Assembly: GCA_022702545.1 (NCBI GenBank)
Contig: JAHRBC010000002.1
Coordinates: 2,418,001 to 2,482,000, forward strand
DNA from: Phycomyces nitens
Lineage: Eukaryota > Mucoromycota > Mucoromycetes > Mucorales > Phycomycetaceae
Length of the DNA: 64,000 nucleotides
Reading direction: 5' to 3'
The position numbers were made by a program, and so were the translations under genes. Below are positions 11,401-23,774 of the stretch, one piece after another (position 1 is the first letter of the stretch; each line of letters starts with the position of its first letter). Below the pieces are notes generated by a model. That model ran no database searches. It had not been told where the DNA came from and saw nothing but the letters and a program-made list of their open reading frames with translations.

Positions 11401-14400
11401 AAAAGGAATAGCTGTTATTTTAGCTAAAAGTAGTCTTATTGACAATGTATAAAGGCTCAAAAAATGGAGATCTTGACATGGATTTTATGTATATATGATC
11501 GGGAGGGATTGGACTACTTGTTATTTCAGGTGAAAATCAGAATACTTGAGAAGCATGGTAATATATTTGACAAGGGAGTTGGAATTTTTCTTAACAAGAC
11601 ATTCATTGTATCCAAAACAGTGATCATTTCTATCAAGGCAGCTTAGGCTCTCAAGAAGCATTGATGTCAAAAGGTGTCAAGGACAAAATTGACTTTTACT
11701 TTTTGTAGTTTCCACAAAACAATACACCATAGATTATTATAAAGATATTCAGAGTATTTTCTTTTTGATCACATTAGAATCTGATCTCGCAAGCATACCT
11801 ACCTGCAAGACTTGATACAAACTATTCAAGAATTCTAAAAGATGTTGGCTGTATATTTCATATTTTTTTTGGGTACTCTCAAAAGATATACTTGGATATA
11901 TCTATTAAATACAATATATTTTCTATCGTTGTAAAGTTTGTATCCTAAAAATTAGCCATACAACTATTCGAATGTATAGAGTGCTTTTATCAGTAAAAGT
12001 CTAAAGATGAATTTTGACATGTACCATCCTTTGGATATCTAAACCACCAAAACTTTTAGAGCCTCTATTGTTGTCCAGAAAAGGAAAAATTGTAATGCTA
12101 ATACACTGTAGAAACCGACAATACATTCTGTCAAAGATTCGTTTTAATAACTTTTTTTTTTTTAAAAAAAAAGGCTGGTTACTAGACTGCTATGCTACAA
12201 TAAGACAATGTGCTTCAATTGAACCAAATCCAGGAGAAAGTACTTTTCTAAATCCCATTTAAACCACCAGAAAGTTATCAATGTACATTTTAATAATCGA
12301 TTTTTTTTACTCATCCTCGGGGGTTATAGAGATGGACAAGTGTGTACTCCTCGGTATCGGATTGGTTTACTGAAATACAGATATGAGGACAATAGAAGTT
12401 TATAGGGTACTGTGGTACTTGAATATAAATAAATGTACTGCCATTGACTTGGTATAACATAATAACCAATGATATTATACTATTTTTCCTCTACCATAGT
12501 CAAGGCAATCCTGGGTAACTATAGCTTAATAATCAAGATTTGACTATGGACGAGTTGTTATCACCAGGACCAATTAAAAGGAGCGTAAGAATTGTGCAAG
12601 CTATCCGCAAGAGATTGTATTTAGCCAATTCAGTATAATGGAATTTATGTGGATCAGTAGATCTATACGTGTTATAAGTGGTAATTTGTAGTAAGCCTAA
12701 ATAATTATCCTTATACTTTGCCCCCATAATAATCTCTTGGCCTTTAAAAGCATTACAGGCAACAAGATACCAAAGACGCCAATCTTACAAGGTAATAATA
12801 AATTTACAGTAATATTTTTTTTTAAAAAAAAATGCAAGTCTACCAGACAAGAGATCTAGCTCTCGCTGTCAAGAGGGCATTATCAGACATGATCTTGGAC
12901 ATAAGCTCAAGTTGGGTAGTGTGCTAGTATATATACATTAAATAAAAGAAACGTACGTATGCACTAGGGACTTTATACTGCATCGAATATTCCATGGTAA
13001 TCAACTAACAAAAATGGCTTACAGAACAAAAAACCAAAAAGAGAAACTATAACAACCATCGGGTGTAATTAAAGAACGATTGGAGCCCTTGGTATCCTTG
13101 TAGGCGTAAAATATATCGAGGCGTTTATTTGAGATTATAAATGATGGTTTATTTTTGTGGATTTTAAGCATAAATAAATAAAAATAAATAAATAATAATT
13201 ATACAAATGTGAATTGGAACAAATCAAAAGGTTCTCTCCTAGGAACCATTATGCTCATCTCATCCGTGCCTACCTTGGTTGTTTTATGTCTAGAAAATAT
13301 AAACAGTCTCAATTCGCTATTGCAAATGGTTCCAAGACATATTTGAACTAAGAGCAACTCTTTACATAAACTAAACTATGGGGAAAAAAGGGCACAAATG
13401 ATACTAGAGACAATATATCTTTTTTTAAAAATAAAATAAAAAAATAAACGGAATTTGCACAAATTCATAGGAAACCGTATAGTTTAGATTTTGTGCTGCG
13501 TACTATTGTGTTACTATTAATTAATTTGTGGCCAAGTAAATCGGTTTATGATTAAATATTATTAAAAGACAATAGATAACTGGCATATTTATTTAGGCTG
13601 TAATACAAGAAATAGATTATGATTCGAACATCTTAAAAGATAAATAAAAGAACTGAATCCATAGTAGTACAGTTGAGAATAATCTTTGAGAATAAGATGA
13701 GTAGACTATTATTATTTCCTGCTTTCATGCATTGGTATTCCGTCGCAGCTCTATCTAGTGGCGTATAAAGATTCAAAAGGAACAAAATAAATTGTATGCA
13801 TGGCATAATAACAATTGACTAAGGATGTACAGAGATATGTGCCCTGAATTTTAATTAAAGTTGCAATAGATAAAAATAAAGAGGTTTATTTGAATTGAAC
13901 AATACGATAAAGATTAAAAGTAGTCGAATGCAAAATATAAACGAACCATGATAAACATTACAAAGGATTACATAGTATCTGGTACAACAGCCGGAAGCCA
14001 ATGCGTCTATCTAGTCTGGTACTTTATTTATAAGGGATTTATAACCTTTTGTAACTTACACTGCCCTGAAATTTACGAAAACGCCGGTTACAATGATTTG
14101 CCGTATTGTGAGTTTTGATGACGACCGACTTCTTTGACAGGATTATACACTATCTAGAAGGTTTTTCTGGGCACATGCCTTGGCGTAGGTAGATTACAGG
14201 TATATCTATTGTCCATTTTAGGCTACCCACATAAAATGTGTTACTTGATGTTTTAGCAGTAGACTCTTGTATATGAGTAAGCTAGATAGGCACAAATGAT
14301 TTTTTTTCTGGAATTTAATATAGTTTGCAAATGCCTGGCTGTATTAAACTAGGGACACTGTATTATATTATCAGAACCATACGCATAAACCAGAGGTCTT

Positions 14401-15713
14401 GGTGGTATGGACCAGGACCATAAACCCTAAACCCCCGGAATATTAATTGAGAAAAAAAAATGGCACAAAGACGGAGTATGCCTAAATGATGATCAAAAAC
14501 TTTGGAGTAGATTATTAAGAAAGATGACTCGACTATATTTCATCGTAATATTTTACAAATCATAAAATGCATGTCAATATAGTCCTTGGATCGAATATAG
14601 AGACACTTCAAGGCAAAAAAAAAACTTGGCCTTGCCCTTTATAATATTCATATTCATATTCATGTTTATGTATTGTTGTACCAACAAAAAAAGTGTTCCA
14701 ATTTGATCAATGTTTATATAATCAGCCTTTTTCATTAAACAACAATCTCTTTAAAGAAAATAATGGAGTTCTTCATGGTATGAAATGCACATGAAAATGC
14801 AAAGGTTACTGAGTATATGGTTTGCTATTGAACTTATTCAGGCAGACCCTATTGTAATTAGCCGTGTGAAATGCAACAGACACCATCTATAACAAGAATA
14901 GGGTCACCAGAAATATGGGATTCTTGTGAAAAAATATCCGCAATTTCCCTATTATTATTTTTTATGGATTTCACCGTCTTATTGGTTTGGCTCACGGTTG
15001 AAAATGATGCGTATTTTTTTTATATATCTATCTATTATTAAATTAAACAGATGCGCTTATTAGTAATTTACTTTTTTGGCGTAGACGCTCAGTCCAAGTT
15101 GGATATATTGTGTCTGGATAGTATAGTGGTTTAGATTGATCTCTACATCCACGGAACCCAGGAATAAGATATGTTACTAACTTTTATTATGCTTATGTTA
15201 TCTTTAAAGCACAAAGCGACCAACAGTATGTGAACAAGACACAAGCATTCTCCCCCAAAAAATACAGAGGGAAATATAGACGGTACCCCACAACACATGT
15301 TGTAGTGTCTAATCTCTATAGTGAGGCCACATTTTTTCTTTTTTTTCCCTCTCTTGTGGGCAATGGAACACAGCCATGGCATTCTACGGAATGATTTCTT
15401 ATTGTCTAATCTCTTTACAGAATTTTGATTCATATTTGGTATACGTATAATAGAGTCTGTGCTCAATGATTATCGTTGCCTGACTCTAAAGATTAGCCAC
15501 CTTGCCTAGTATTAATAAACCACAAGAATCTGTTTGTTTCAAAATAGACGCACATGGATAGAGATATATCGAGAGCCGGTTGAGCAATTGTAACCAGATA
15601 TTTAAATATATCAAAAGTAGATAGCGTGGAATTTGGTTTCAATATACTGAAAAACTCACGTTGGAAATGTGAGTACAGATTTATAAATCTATATACAAAA
15701 GAGCTGTATTCCA
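8438..15713. other. Long gene-poor AT-rich region
   Basis: About 7.3 kb without a convincing gene. Short open frames (all under ~110 codons) show no recognisable domain, and stops are dense in all frames. It contains the nucleoporin 3' end, several poly-T tracts followed directly by poly-A (10976-10992, 12152-12172, 12815-12832), short TA-rich microsatellites, and a tRNA-derived relic at 15112-15175. I saw no terminal repeats or transposase remnants, though an old decayed element cannot be excluded by eye. Confidence 0.6.
15112..15175 (+). pseudogene. tRNA-derived relic
   Basis: The stretch contains TAGTATAGTGGTTTAG, which fits the A box/D-arm of eukaryotic tRNAs of the Glu/Asp/His type. It is followed at about the right distance by GGAACCCAGG, resembling the variable region and first half of a T-arm. 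The B box GTTCGA and the closing strands of the T and acceptor stems are not intact, so it cannot fold as a working tRNA. It is either a tRNA pseudogene or the head of a tRNA-derived SINE. Amino-acid identity cannot be assigned. Confidence 0.4.
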
Positions 15714-15790
15714 ATGATATCCTTTTATAGGCTTAGCTTAGCTCGCCGCTCATGCACCACACCACTCGGTCGATCTGTGTCAATATTCCT

Positions 15791-15797
15791 TATAAAA
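15791..15797 (+). promoter_or_regulatory. Probable TATA box of the 15834 gene
   Basis: TATAAAA lies 43 bp upstream of the ATG at 15834 and is followed by a pyrimidine-rich stretch ending TTCAACATG. This layout is typical of a fungal core promoter with a short leader. It argues for the ATG at 15834 rather than the in-frame ATG at 15714, which is upstream of the TATA box. Confidence 0.5.
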
Positions 15798-15833
15798 AGA
15801 ACGGTTTCCTTTCCTTCTTCCCCTCAGTTCAAC

Positions 15834-16619
15834 ATGCCTCTTGATTTTCTGACCAACGATTTTATATTTCCTTGCGAACCTGAAGCCCCAAAGCTTATGT
15901 CTGGGCCAGACGTCAAGGTACCTGAATCAGTCAACTGGAGCTTTCAAGCTACGCAGGACTGTATTCTCGAATACACCATCGTTTCGTCTGGAAGGATCCC
16001 TGGTGCATTCGAGTTCCAGCTCAAAACAGACTCTGAATTCTCCATGGCCGACAAATACTCTTTTTCCGAAACTTCTTCGATATACTCTTGTTCATCTCAA
16101 CTCCAAGTAGCCAAAGATGATTTGAAATATGCTCAGCACGAAATTGAAAACATCAACCAAACTTACCACGCCGATGAATTCCAGGGGTCTTTTGCCTACA
16201 GCTCCAGCTCATCAACACACACTGGCGAAGATGGTCTATTCTCTGATGCCGATTGTAGCATGATTCATGACAGCGCGACCGAGAGTGACATTGACTCTGT
16301 AACTGAAGTTTGCACATCACCTGCTACCAAATACCCACTGCTGTCTTTTGATTCTCAAGGCTCAACACTTGTCAGTAGTACCAACTCTATTTGCTCTACT
16401 GACAAGGTCCAAAAGGATATTCTCAATTCTCAATTCAGTCCTGTAACTCTCAAGGTCTCCAGGTCAAACTTCAATATCAATACCAGGTCGCTTCAGGATC
16501 TTGTCGGAAAATTCAAAAAACAAAAAGATCCCAAACTCACCAACGTTTCCAAAGCCCCAATGTCCGTAACTCAACGCTTCCAGCGCTTCCAACGCTTCCT
16601 GGGCCTTGCAGTCTACTAG
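15834..16619 (+). CDS. Hypothetical protein, 261 residues, intronless
   Basis: I do not recognise this protein. The frame is open from an ATG at 15714, but a TATA-like sequence at 15791 favours the start at 15834 (MPLDFLTND...), giving 261 residues without introns. Its codon use looks coding: a long uninterrupted frame in AT-rich DNA with C- and G-ending codons. It begins with a mixed hydrophobic/acidic segment, has a Ser/Thr/Asp-rich, probably disordered middle (residues ~80-210, including runs of Ser and acidic clusters), and ends with a basic segment and a repeated QRFQRF motif before a hydrophobic tail. No signal peptide or transmembrane helix is evident. It stands alone between two gene-poor regions. 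It could be a lineage-specific regulatory or scaffold protein; function is unknown. Confidence 0.7.
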   Translation: MPLDFLTNDFIFPCEPEAPKLMSGPDVKVPESVNWSFQATQDCILEYTIVSSGRIPGAFEFQLKTDSEFSMADKYSFSETSSIYSCSSQLQVAKDDLKYAQHEIENINQTYHADEFQGSFAYSSSSSTHTGEDGLFSDADCSMIHDSATESDIDSVTEVCTSPATKYPLLSFDSQGSTLVSSTNSICSTDKVQKDILNSQFSPVTLKVSRSNFNINTRSLQDLVGKFKKQKDPKLTNVSKAPMSVTQRFQRFQRFLGLAVY

Positions 16620-18798
16620 CTCTCCTTTTTTTTATTATTCACCTTGTATATAGGCATCTTTATGTACATAATGCAAAACCGGTTTTTTGCTAAATATCCT
16701 TATACTATTATTATTACTATTACTACTTATACTTACACTCTACAATATGCTTTTTACATTCTATATATCATACAATCCTTTTTTTAACAAAAAAAAAAGA
16801 AAAGAATACCCTCTCATGCCCACCAATAAAATCATTTCTATTATCAATCTGTGTTTATTGTGCAAGTCAGGCCATCTAGCAATTAAAAGACGCTATGGTC
16901 ATGCACAGTTTATAAAGAACGATGTACGACTTTAAACAAAAAATATCCAAATGCGTAGCTTTTCAGACCAAACTGAGCTATTGTGTGCACATGGGTTTCC
17001 GAACGTCTAGTGGTGATACAGATCCAACCACTGTAGGTGTTTCCTGTGTCCTACTCAACCAAATATTTTTTTTATCAATCAATACGATAGCCACGCGGGT
17101 CAGAGAAATAAAAGGATAATCCGATTAACCCGTAAAGATTTAGATTCTTTATTCTTGTGCATTCGAGATAAATATCTTGGTGACATGACCAGGATACTAT
17201 ATGGTCTAGTTGATCAAAAACAGGCATTGAAGAATGTGCAAGATTAGTGGCATTAGGCGCCATTCTGCTTTATACTTTTATTCCCTGAAAAAAAACGTGG
17301 GATACAAGCGCTTTTTTTAAAAAATAATAATAATCAGGTTTGATACTAGATGGTCTGTGACTAGACAGAGAGAATAGGCTACTCTTAAAGATGTATAAAA
17401 TATATGGATTTGAACCGTTTTTGAACAATAGGACTGGGTTTAAAATGTTGTGTTGCCATGGAGAAAATATAAAGTCTCTTGTAACCGCTTTTAATTCATT
17501 GGGATCTTGCAGTAATTGGAAAGGCGGGTGGGTTGTATTGGCAAGTGTTTTATAAATACAACCTGAATGATGTATATACATATTTATCGTCTGATACATA
17601 TATATATAACTCCTTTGTTTAGGATTAAAGATAAGATTGATCTAGAAGCCATAATGCTTATTTTGCCCTATTGCCATGGCGATATATGAATTGGTATCAA
17701 CGCTCTGAATTATTACGGTGTAGCCATAAAATAGGCATGTAAATTCAGTGTCCCTTTGTATAATTGGCCATGTTTCGATGATTGGTATTACACAACTTGT
17801 GAAAAATGGTGAGTTGCCAAGACTATTTACAATAAAACAGGGTTAATGGGTAGTGTGTGAATTAGCCTTGGGTGGCCATTTGGACATTAAGCCAAATAGA
17901 CTTTCCCCTGTTTGATACGCAGGACTGGTGTATGTGCCCATCAAGCATCTCTGGTTTGACTGAATAAATTGACGCATGTTAAATATCATACGCGTGGTGA
18001 ATCAATAGAGGAGTGAAACAGATAGTATATAAATATATAATGGCCAATTCTCAAAAGAATACAATGGAACATTGAACAATGGCAGTTTCAGCCATTGTCC
18101 TAATCCAAATTATAATAAGAAAGCAAAAAAGAAACAGATTTTATCCAAAGCATCTTGAGGATACTCACGAAATAAATGTGTATTGTAACGACCAAAATAT
18201 CTAGGGTCATCAGCTCTAATTCTCTGTGTTGCAAAGAAAAATGACTCTAACAAAGCCCACGTCTAAATAAGGGATACATGAGAGATTTATTTGTTTTTTT
18301 ATATATAGTCGTGTTTGTCAGTCTACAAGCCCACGGTTATTTATATTTTTGATGTATTGTAGCTGCCCTGGGCGTAAAAAAAGACTCGACGAAATATCAA
18401 AGGTCCTACAACATTTTGTTTCAAAATCTGTTTCAAAAATACACAGGAAATTTGTACCCTGGATTTTATGTAATAAAGAATTCCTTGATCGTTACTCTCG
18501 AGACATCTGTAATATTCAGTCGTATGATTGTTGGTTGATATCAGATCTGGGCGTCGTACTGTACTGCTTATACTTTGCTATCATCCCAATACAAGAAAGT
18601 ACCAAACAAACCAGCCTTTAATCGTCCAATCTTATTGTCCCACACATCGAGTATTTTGGGGATATCCAAATAAAGTCATTCCAGTTCAAAAGGTGTCTCT
18701 CTCGCTCTCATCAGTCACTCGGACAGTTCGATCAAAGTTTATCTACAGTTGTGGACCATATGCACACTCATCCACAAACATTTATTTTTGTTTGGCAT

Positions 18799-18840
<42 letters not shown>

Positions 18841-20526
18841 CAATCAAATTATCTTTTTTGATATCTACAGACAAGCAAGTCTAGGTCTAAGGCTTGTCTT
18901 TATGAGATATCAGCATGTTCTCTAGTGACATGGACACCTTGGCCAGAAATGATTCACAAGTGTTTGTAATCATGTCTGGCCAATTCCATATAATAGGTAC
19001 TGTGACAGATCTTAATACAGTCGAGTCAAAAAACGTGTGATTCTCACATCCTTTGTGGACACTTTCCGCACTGACAATGTATTGAACCACAAAGATTGCT
19101 TTCTTTTTCTTTTTTAATCCGTTCCGGCTGTATCCAGCGCATAACTTGGCAAACAGCAGCTCGGCTTGGAATTTTTTGTTGTTTTGATTGTATGAATACC
19201 AATACAATCGATTAATAAATCTAGTAACCATGGATCCTAAACTTTTTTTTTGTCCCAACAGTCCAGATTAGCCCATTGTTATTATCTGAGCAAAGGGCGA
19301 TTGGATACTTTAAAGTATTGCTACAGTTGACTAGCCCAATACCTTGTTCAAAGTAATGTGAAATTCATACTCTCTTGTTAATCTGCACTAATAATACATG
19401 TGCTAAATAGGATATTCTTTGATGACAACCCTTTGGATGATCCATATCTTTTTATCACAGAATTCCTTTGTGATGTGTATTACTTTCCTTTTTTTAAAAA
19501 AGGCAAATCTTGGAGCAAGCAAACAAGCAAACAAACAAAGAAAAGAAGAAGAAGAGGTGGCTACTCCCCCAATAATGGCGTGCTTTTCTTTAATGTGCTT
19601 TATGGATATCTGATAAAGATAAAAGAGTATAAGTCACGTGCTTATACAACACGCTTGAGTTTTTGCTGGCCAAGTGATGTGAATGTATGTCCACAGAGAG
19701 CCACCCAAATGACAATGGGAGTAGGCTGCTGTATATTGTGGCCAGCAAACACACTCGAGATACTTGCAAGTTGAATAAATTGGTATGTAGCAGCTGTGGT
19801 TACAATCGTCTTTAGGATCTCAAAGTGATACAAAGTGATGTATTCCAAGTATACTCTTTGCTACTACTCTTTCAAGGAGCTGCATAAGCAACCAACCTCT
19901 TGAGGATTCCTGAAAATGGGGTTCAAAGACTGTTGTTATTCTCACGGATAGATAGATAGATAGATATTGAAACAATGGTCAAAAGTAGATTAATAAAGAC
20001 CCTTTTTTTTAATATAGAAAGTGGACCGAATTTTGTGCTCCATTTTGAAGTGTATCACCCAGGACACTTGATGGCCTATGTGACCTATTGGCTTGTGAAA
20101 AATAAACATGAGAGGATAATTATGGCCAATGTGATTATTCAAACAAGATAGCCAATTTCAATGTTTGTCAGTGTGCAGGTTTCGATCTGGAATTTCCTGT
20201 ATTAAATTTGGAATTTCATAACCATTTCCACAATTACCCTAAATCAAAACTCTGTAATTGTGCCTCGATTGACAGTCTTTAGAATACAAAGCTCTTGGCT
20301 GCCTTGGATTTATTATTATTTTTTTATTTTTTTAATAGGCATTTTTTTACTCATATCTCTCTCTCTCTCCAGGCGAGAGGCTTCACAAATCTCACAGTCA
20401 CTCCAGACCAACCTCGTTCCGGGTTTTGTGACATTCATTTTTTTTAAACTGCACCGAAAAAAAGTTACAAAAAAAAAAGAAAGAAAAAAAGCTTTGCCAG
20501 GATCCTATACCACATTAACCAAAATC
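16620..20526. other. Gene-poor intergenic region
   Basis: About 3.9 kb between the hypothetical gene and RPF2. Short frames (up to ~124 codons) overlap microsatellites or show no protein-like composition. It holds the (AAT)n tract at 18801, a short GATA repeat near 19950, and T/A-tract junctions at about 17310 and 19490. I see no other supported feature. Confidence 0.6.
18801..18838. repeat. (AAT)n microsatellite
   Basis: About twelve uninterrupted AAT units in intergenic DNA. No coding role. Confidence 0.95.
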
Positions 20527-21719
20527 ATGTTGCGCACAGTGTATGTCTATTAAAAGCAGTAATGGGGATCCTTGGCTAAACATTGTGCAAATATTATTAT
20601 TGTTATTTTTCTAGAAAACCAAAGAATGCTCGCTCCAAGCGTTTCCTCAAGAACAGAGAATCAAAGGTTGTCGAGAACCCTAAGACCACATTGCTTGTTC
20701 GTGGATCCACAACAAGTCAGACAATCAACGATGCCCTGAAGGATCTTGTAAGTCGGATCAGCTCGAGATCACAACCACAAAGAGATTCCTGACCCTATTT
20801 ATTTATTGTCTATTCTAGAGTGCATTGAAGCGTCCTCACAGCGTCTACTTTGGAAAAAAGAACGAAATCAAGCCTTTTGAAGACGAAGAAAAGATCCAGT
20901 TCTTCTCCAACAAGAACGACGCTGCGCTTATGGTCATTGGAACCCACTTGAAGAAACGTCCTCACAACTTGACCTTTGTGCGCATGTTTGACCATCAGAT
21001 CCTCGAGATGTTTGAACTCGGTATCGAAAAGGCAGTTTCAATGAACGACATCAAGGTACAGATCAAGATTTGCAAGACATAATCCTAACCTAGTTTTGAA
21101 TCGATAGCATCCCAAGTGTGCTGTTGGCATGAAGCCTTTGATGGTCTTTAGCGGTGAACAATTCGATTCTGACATTGTGTTTAAGAACATCAAAAACTAC
21201 TTTTTGGATTTCTTTAATGGTGAAGAGACCGAGGCAGTCAACCTGAACGGCCTTGAATATGTCATTAGTTTGACAGCCACACCTGACAACAAGATCTTCT
21301 TCCGTACCCACACCATCCAGATGAAGAAGAGCGGAACAAAGACACCCCGTGTTGAACTTGTAGAGATGGGACCCATGTATGATTTCTGCCTTCGACGCAC
21401 ATCTCCACCCAAGCCTGATCTGTGGGCAGCAGCCGTCAAGGTTCCCAAGGAGATCAAGGTAAGAATAAGGAATTGTGGGATTCTGGAAGGTGTGTGTGTG
21501 TGCTGATGGTTTATATTATTATTATTTTAGCACAAGAAGGTGAAGAATGTGAATGTGGATGAGATGGGAGACAAGTATGGCCGTATCCACGTTGGAAACC
21601 AAGATATTGCCAAGCTCCAGACCAGAAAGATGAAGGGTCTCAAGAAGAGATCTGCAGAAAAGGATTCTGACAAGGAGCCAAAGAAGCAAAAGACCGAGGC
21701 AGCTGGTGATGAAGAGTAA
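20527..21719 (+). CDS. RPF2: Ribosome biogenesis protein RPF2 (Brix domain)
   Basis: Nucleolar 60S assembly factor that, with Rrs1, recruits the 5S RNP (5S rRNA, uL5, uL18) into pre-60S particles. Exons 20527-20540, 20615-20747, 20819-21055, 21108-21458 and 21531-21719 give 307 residues, the usual family length. Exon 1 encodes only MLRT plus part of a Val codon, so the start depends on this 14-nt exon; the GTATGT donor and the resulting VKPKNARSKRFLKNRE match the conserved RPF2 N terminus. The Brix domain runs from about residue 30 to 235 (KRPHNL, RMFDHQILEMFELGIE, GLEYVISLTA, RVELVEMGP...LRR). The C-terminal tail has the family motif KLQTRKMKGLKKR and a Lys/Glu-rich end. It is convergent with the PKA gene. 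Confidence 0.96.
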
Positions 21720-21914
21720 AAATAATAAAAAAATAATAACAATAAAAAAAAGAGGAAAAAAATAGAATTCAATAAAGATAGGGCTAGTAAAGAAGCATAC
21801 ACTTGGACTTGTAAAATATTATCATCAAACATGGCAAAATATACACCCAGACATCAATTAACATTTAATATCTAGTAAAGTTATTCAGACCAGCAATGAA
21901 GATCAGAAATGCAA

Positions 21915-21918
<4 letters not shown>

Positions 21919-21959
<41 letters not shown>

Positions 21960-22175
21960 GTAATAATAATAATTGATAATAATAATAGTAGTAGTAATAA
22001 TAGTGATGATAATAGTAATGATAATAGTAATGATAATATATATATATATATAGTTATAATTATAGATATAGATATAGATATAGATATATAGATATAATTG
22101 TAGATATATAGATATGTGTGAGTGTGTGAGTGTGAGAGAGATAGTGAGTGAATTGTATATATATATATATAAATC
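21919..22175. repeat. Compound microsatellite between RPF2 and PKA
   Basis: A composite low-complexity block: (AAT)n, then TAGTGATAA-like repeats, (TA)n, (GATATA)n, and a GTGTGAGTGA/GAGA segment ending in a second (TA)n. It fills most of the gap between the convergent 3' ends. The long translated frames here are artefacts of the repeats. Confidence 0.95.
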
Positions 22176-22206
22176 AAAAAAAAAAATCAAAAAACAAAAA
22201 AAAGGA

Positions 22207-23774
22207 TCAAGAGAATTCAGTAAATAGATGCTTATAAGGATCTTCCCCTGGAGTAGAGCTGGATTCTGACTCGACTTCCTCGGGATACTTTTCAAAGTTG
22301 CTGGTGTCGCCTGGATGGCGGTAGACCGGAACGATCGGTGCCTACAGATGATCTGTTAGTCTATTGAAACAGCAAACATTACAAGACTTACCCGCACGTT
22401 TTTTTCCAGCAAACCTATCCAGTCAACGCCTCTAAACCATTTGTGCCGCTTGACTTCCTCTGATCCACCCTACAGAACAATGGTTAGTACAGGGGGTCAC
22501 CAAAAGGATGATTTACCACTAGATTGCCTAGTCGCTTGCTCCAGTCTCCCACCAGGAGTCGCTTCAAAAGGTCTTTGGCAAGAGGGTCAAAATGGGCTGG
22601 GAACCGCACCTTGCCGGCCATGATCTTTTCATAGATGCCAAATGAATGGTCATCAAAGAATGGAGGGTACCTGTGGAATAAGGTTAGTAGTTGAATGTTT
22701 TTTTTGGGGGAGGGATTCCCCAGTAGATTTTACCCAGCCAGCATCTCAAAGATCAGGATTCCAAGGGCCCACCAGTCGACTGGCTTGCCGTGGCCTTTGC
22801 TCTGAATGATCTCTGGAGCAAGGTATTCTGGAGTTCCACAGAGGGTCCATGTTCTACCCAGAGTGATTAATTCATAATTATAATAATCATGATAATTATA
22901 TATATATATATATATTATATTATATATATTACCGTTGGACGATCTTCTTTGCAAATCCGAAATCTGTGATTTTGATGTGTCCCTGGTGGTCCACAAGCAG
23001 GTTCTCTGGCTTGAGATCACGATAAATGATGTCCTTTGCATGGAGATACTCTATAGCCAACACAATCTCGGATGCATAAAATCTTGTCATGTCGTTTGTG
23101 AAGCGGCCAGCCCGACGAAGATGCGAAAAGAGCTCTCCTCCGACTACATACTCGAGAAGCATATAGAGATTTGTATCGTCCTGGAAAGTACAGAATCTCA
23201 TGGCACCACATGTCAGTCTTCCTTCTCATATGTCCACGCTAGCTTACAGGTCCACCACAAACGGAAATTGGACAGAGGCCAGGATCTGCTTCTCGGACAA
23301 AAGATGCTCAACCTGCTTGAGTCGGACTACCTCGGACTTCTTCAGGACCTTCATGGCATAGAATTTGTTGGTTGACTTGAATTTGGTTAGGTAAACCCGG
23401 CCAAAGGTACCTGTTCCTAGGGTATCAAGCATCTTAAAATCCTTGAGCCCAAATGTAGGTTTAGGCACATAGAGAGGTGTGCGTGTATGGTAGTATTGCA
23501 GCCGGCCTACTTGCTGCTGCTGGTATATTGACTGCGGAGGTTGAGGACGATTGGCCAAAGGATGGTCTGGAGGAAAAGGAGATTCTCGTGCGGGTGTATT
23601 ACCAGATGCGCGTTGCTGTGATTGAGGCCGGGGATTGGCAAGGTAAACAGAATGATTACCGAGAGATGCTGCAGAAGATGGGCGGGTCTGGGCATCGAGC
23701 TGATGGGCCCGGTTTAAGAAGGCTAGAGGTTGAGGCAGATTGTCTCTGGATTCTTTCTCAGAGATGGGATCCAT
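22207..23774 (-). CDS. PKAC: cAMP-dependent protein kinase catalytic subunit
   Basis: AGC-family Ser/Thr kinase that is freed from its regulatory subunit by cAMP and controls growth, nutrient sensing and dimorphism in fungi. Exons (minus strand) 23774-23248, 23196-22933, 22853-22734, 22670-22517, 22469-22392, 22341-22207 give 425 residues. Residues ~1-110 are a Pro/Gln/Ser-rich extension common in fungal PKA. The kinase core shows the Gly loop [17 protein letters not shown] (VAIK-type Lys), the hinge [12 protein letters not shown], the catalytic loop [21 protein letters not shown], the activation loop [14 protein letters not shown] with the phosphorylatable Thr, and [18 protein letters not shown]. 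The AGC tail ends FTEFS, close to the hydrophobic F-x-x-F end of PKA-C, with one extra Ser. Mucoromycetes usually have several PKA-C paralogues, so which one this is cannot be said. Its promoter region is shared with SNU114. Confidence 0.95.

Noticed and set aside
14420..14435. TAAACCCTAAACCCC resembling telomere repeats
   Set aside because: Only about two units, not in tandem array, interior of the contig.
21881..22295. Ile/Tyr-rich frames between RPF2 and PKA
   Set aside because: Direct translations of AAT, TA and GATA microsatellites.
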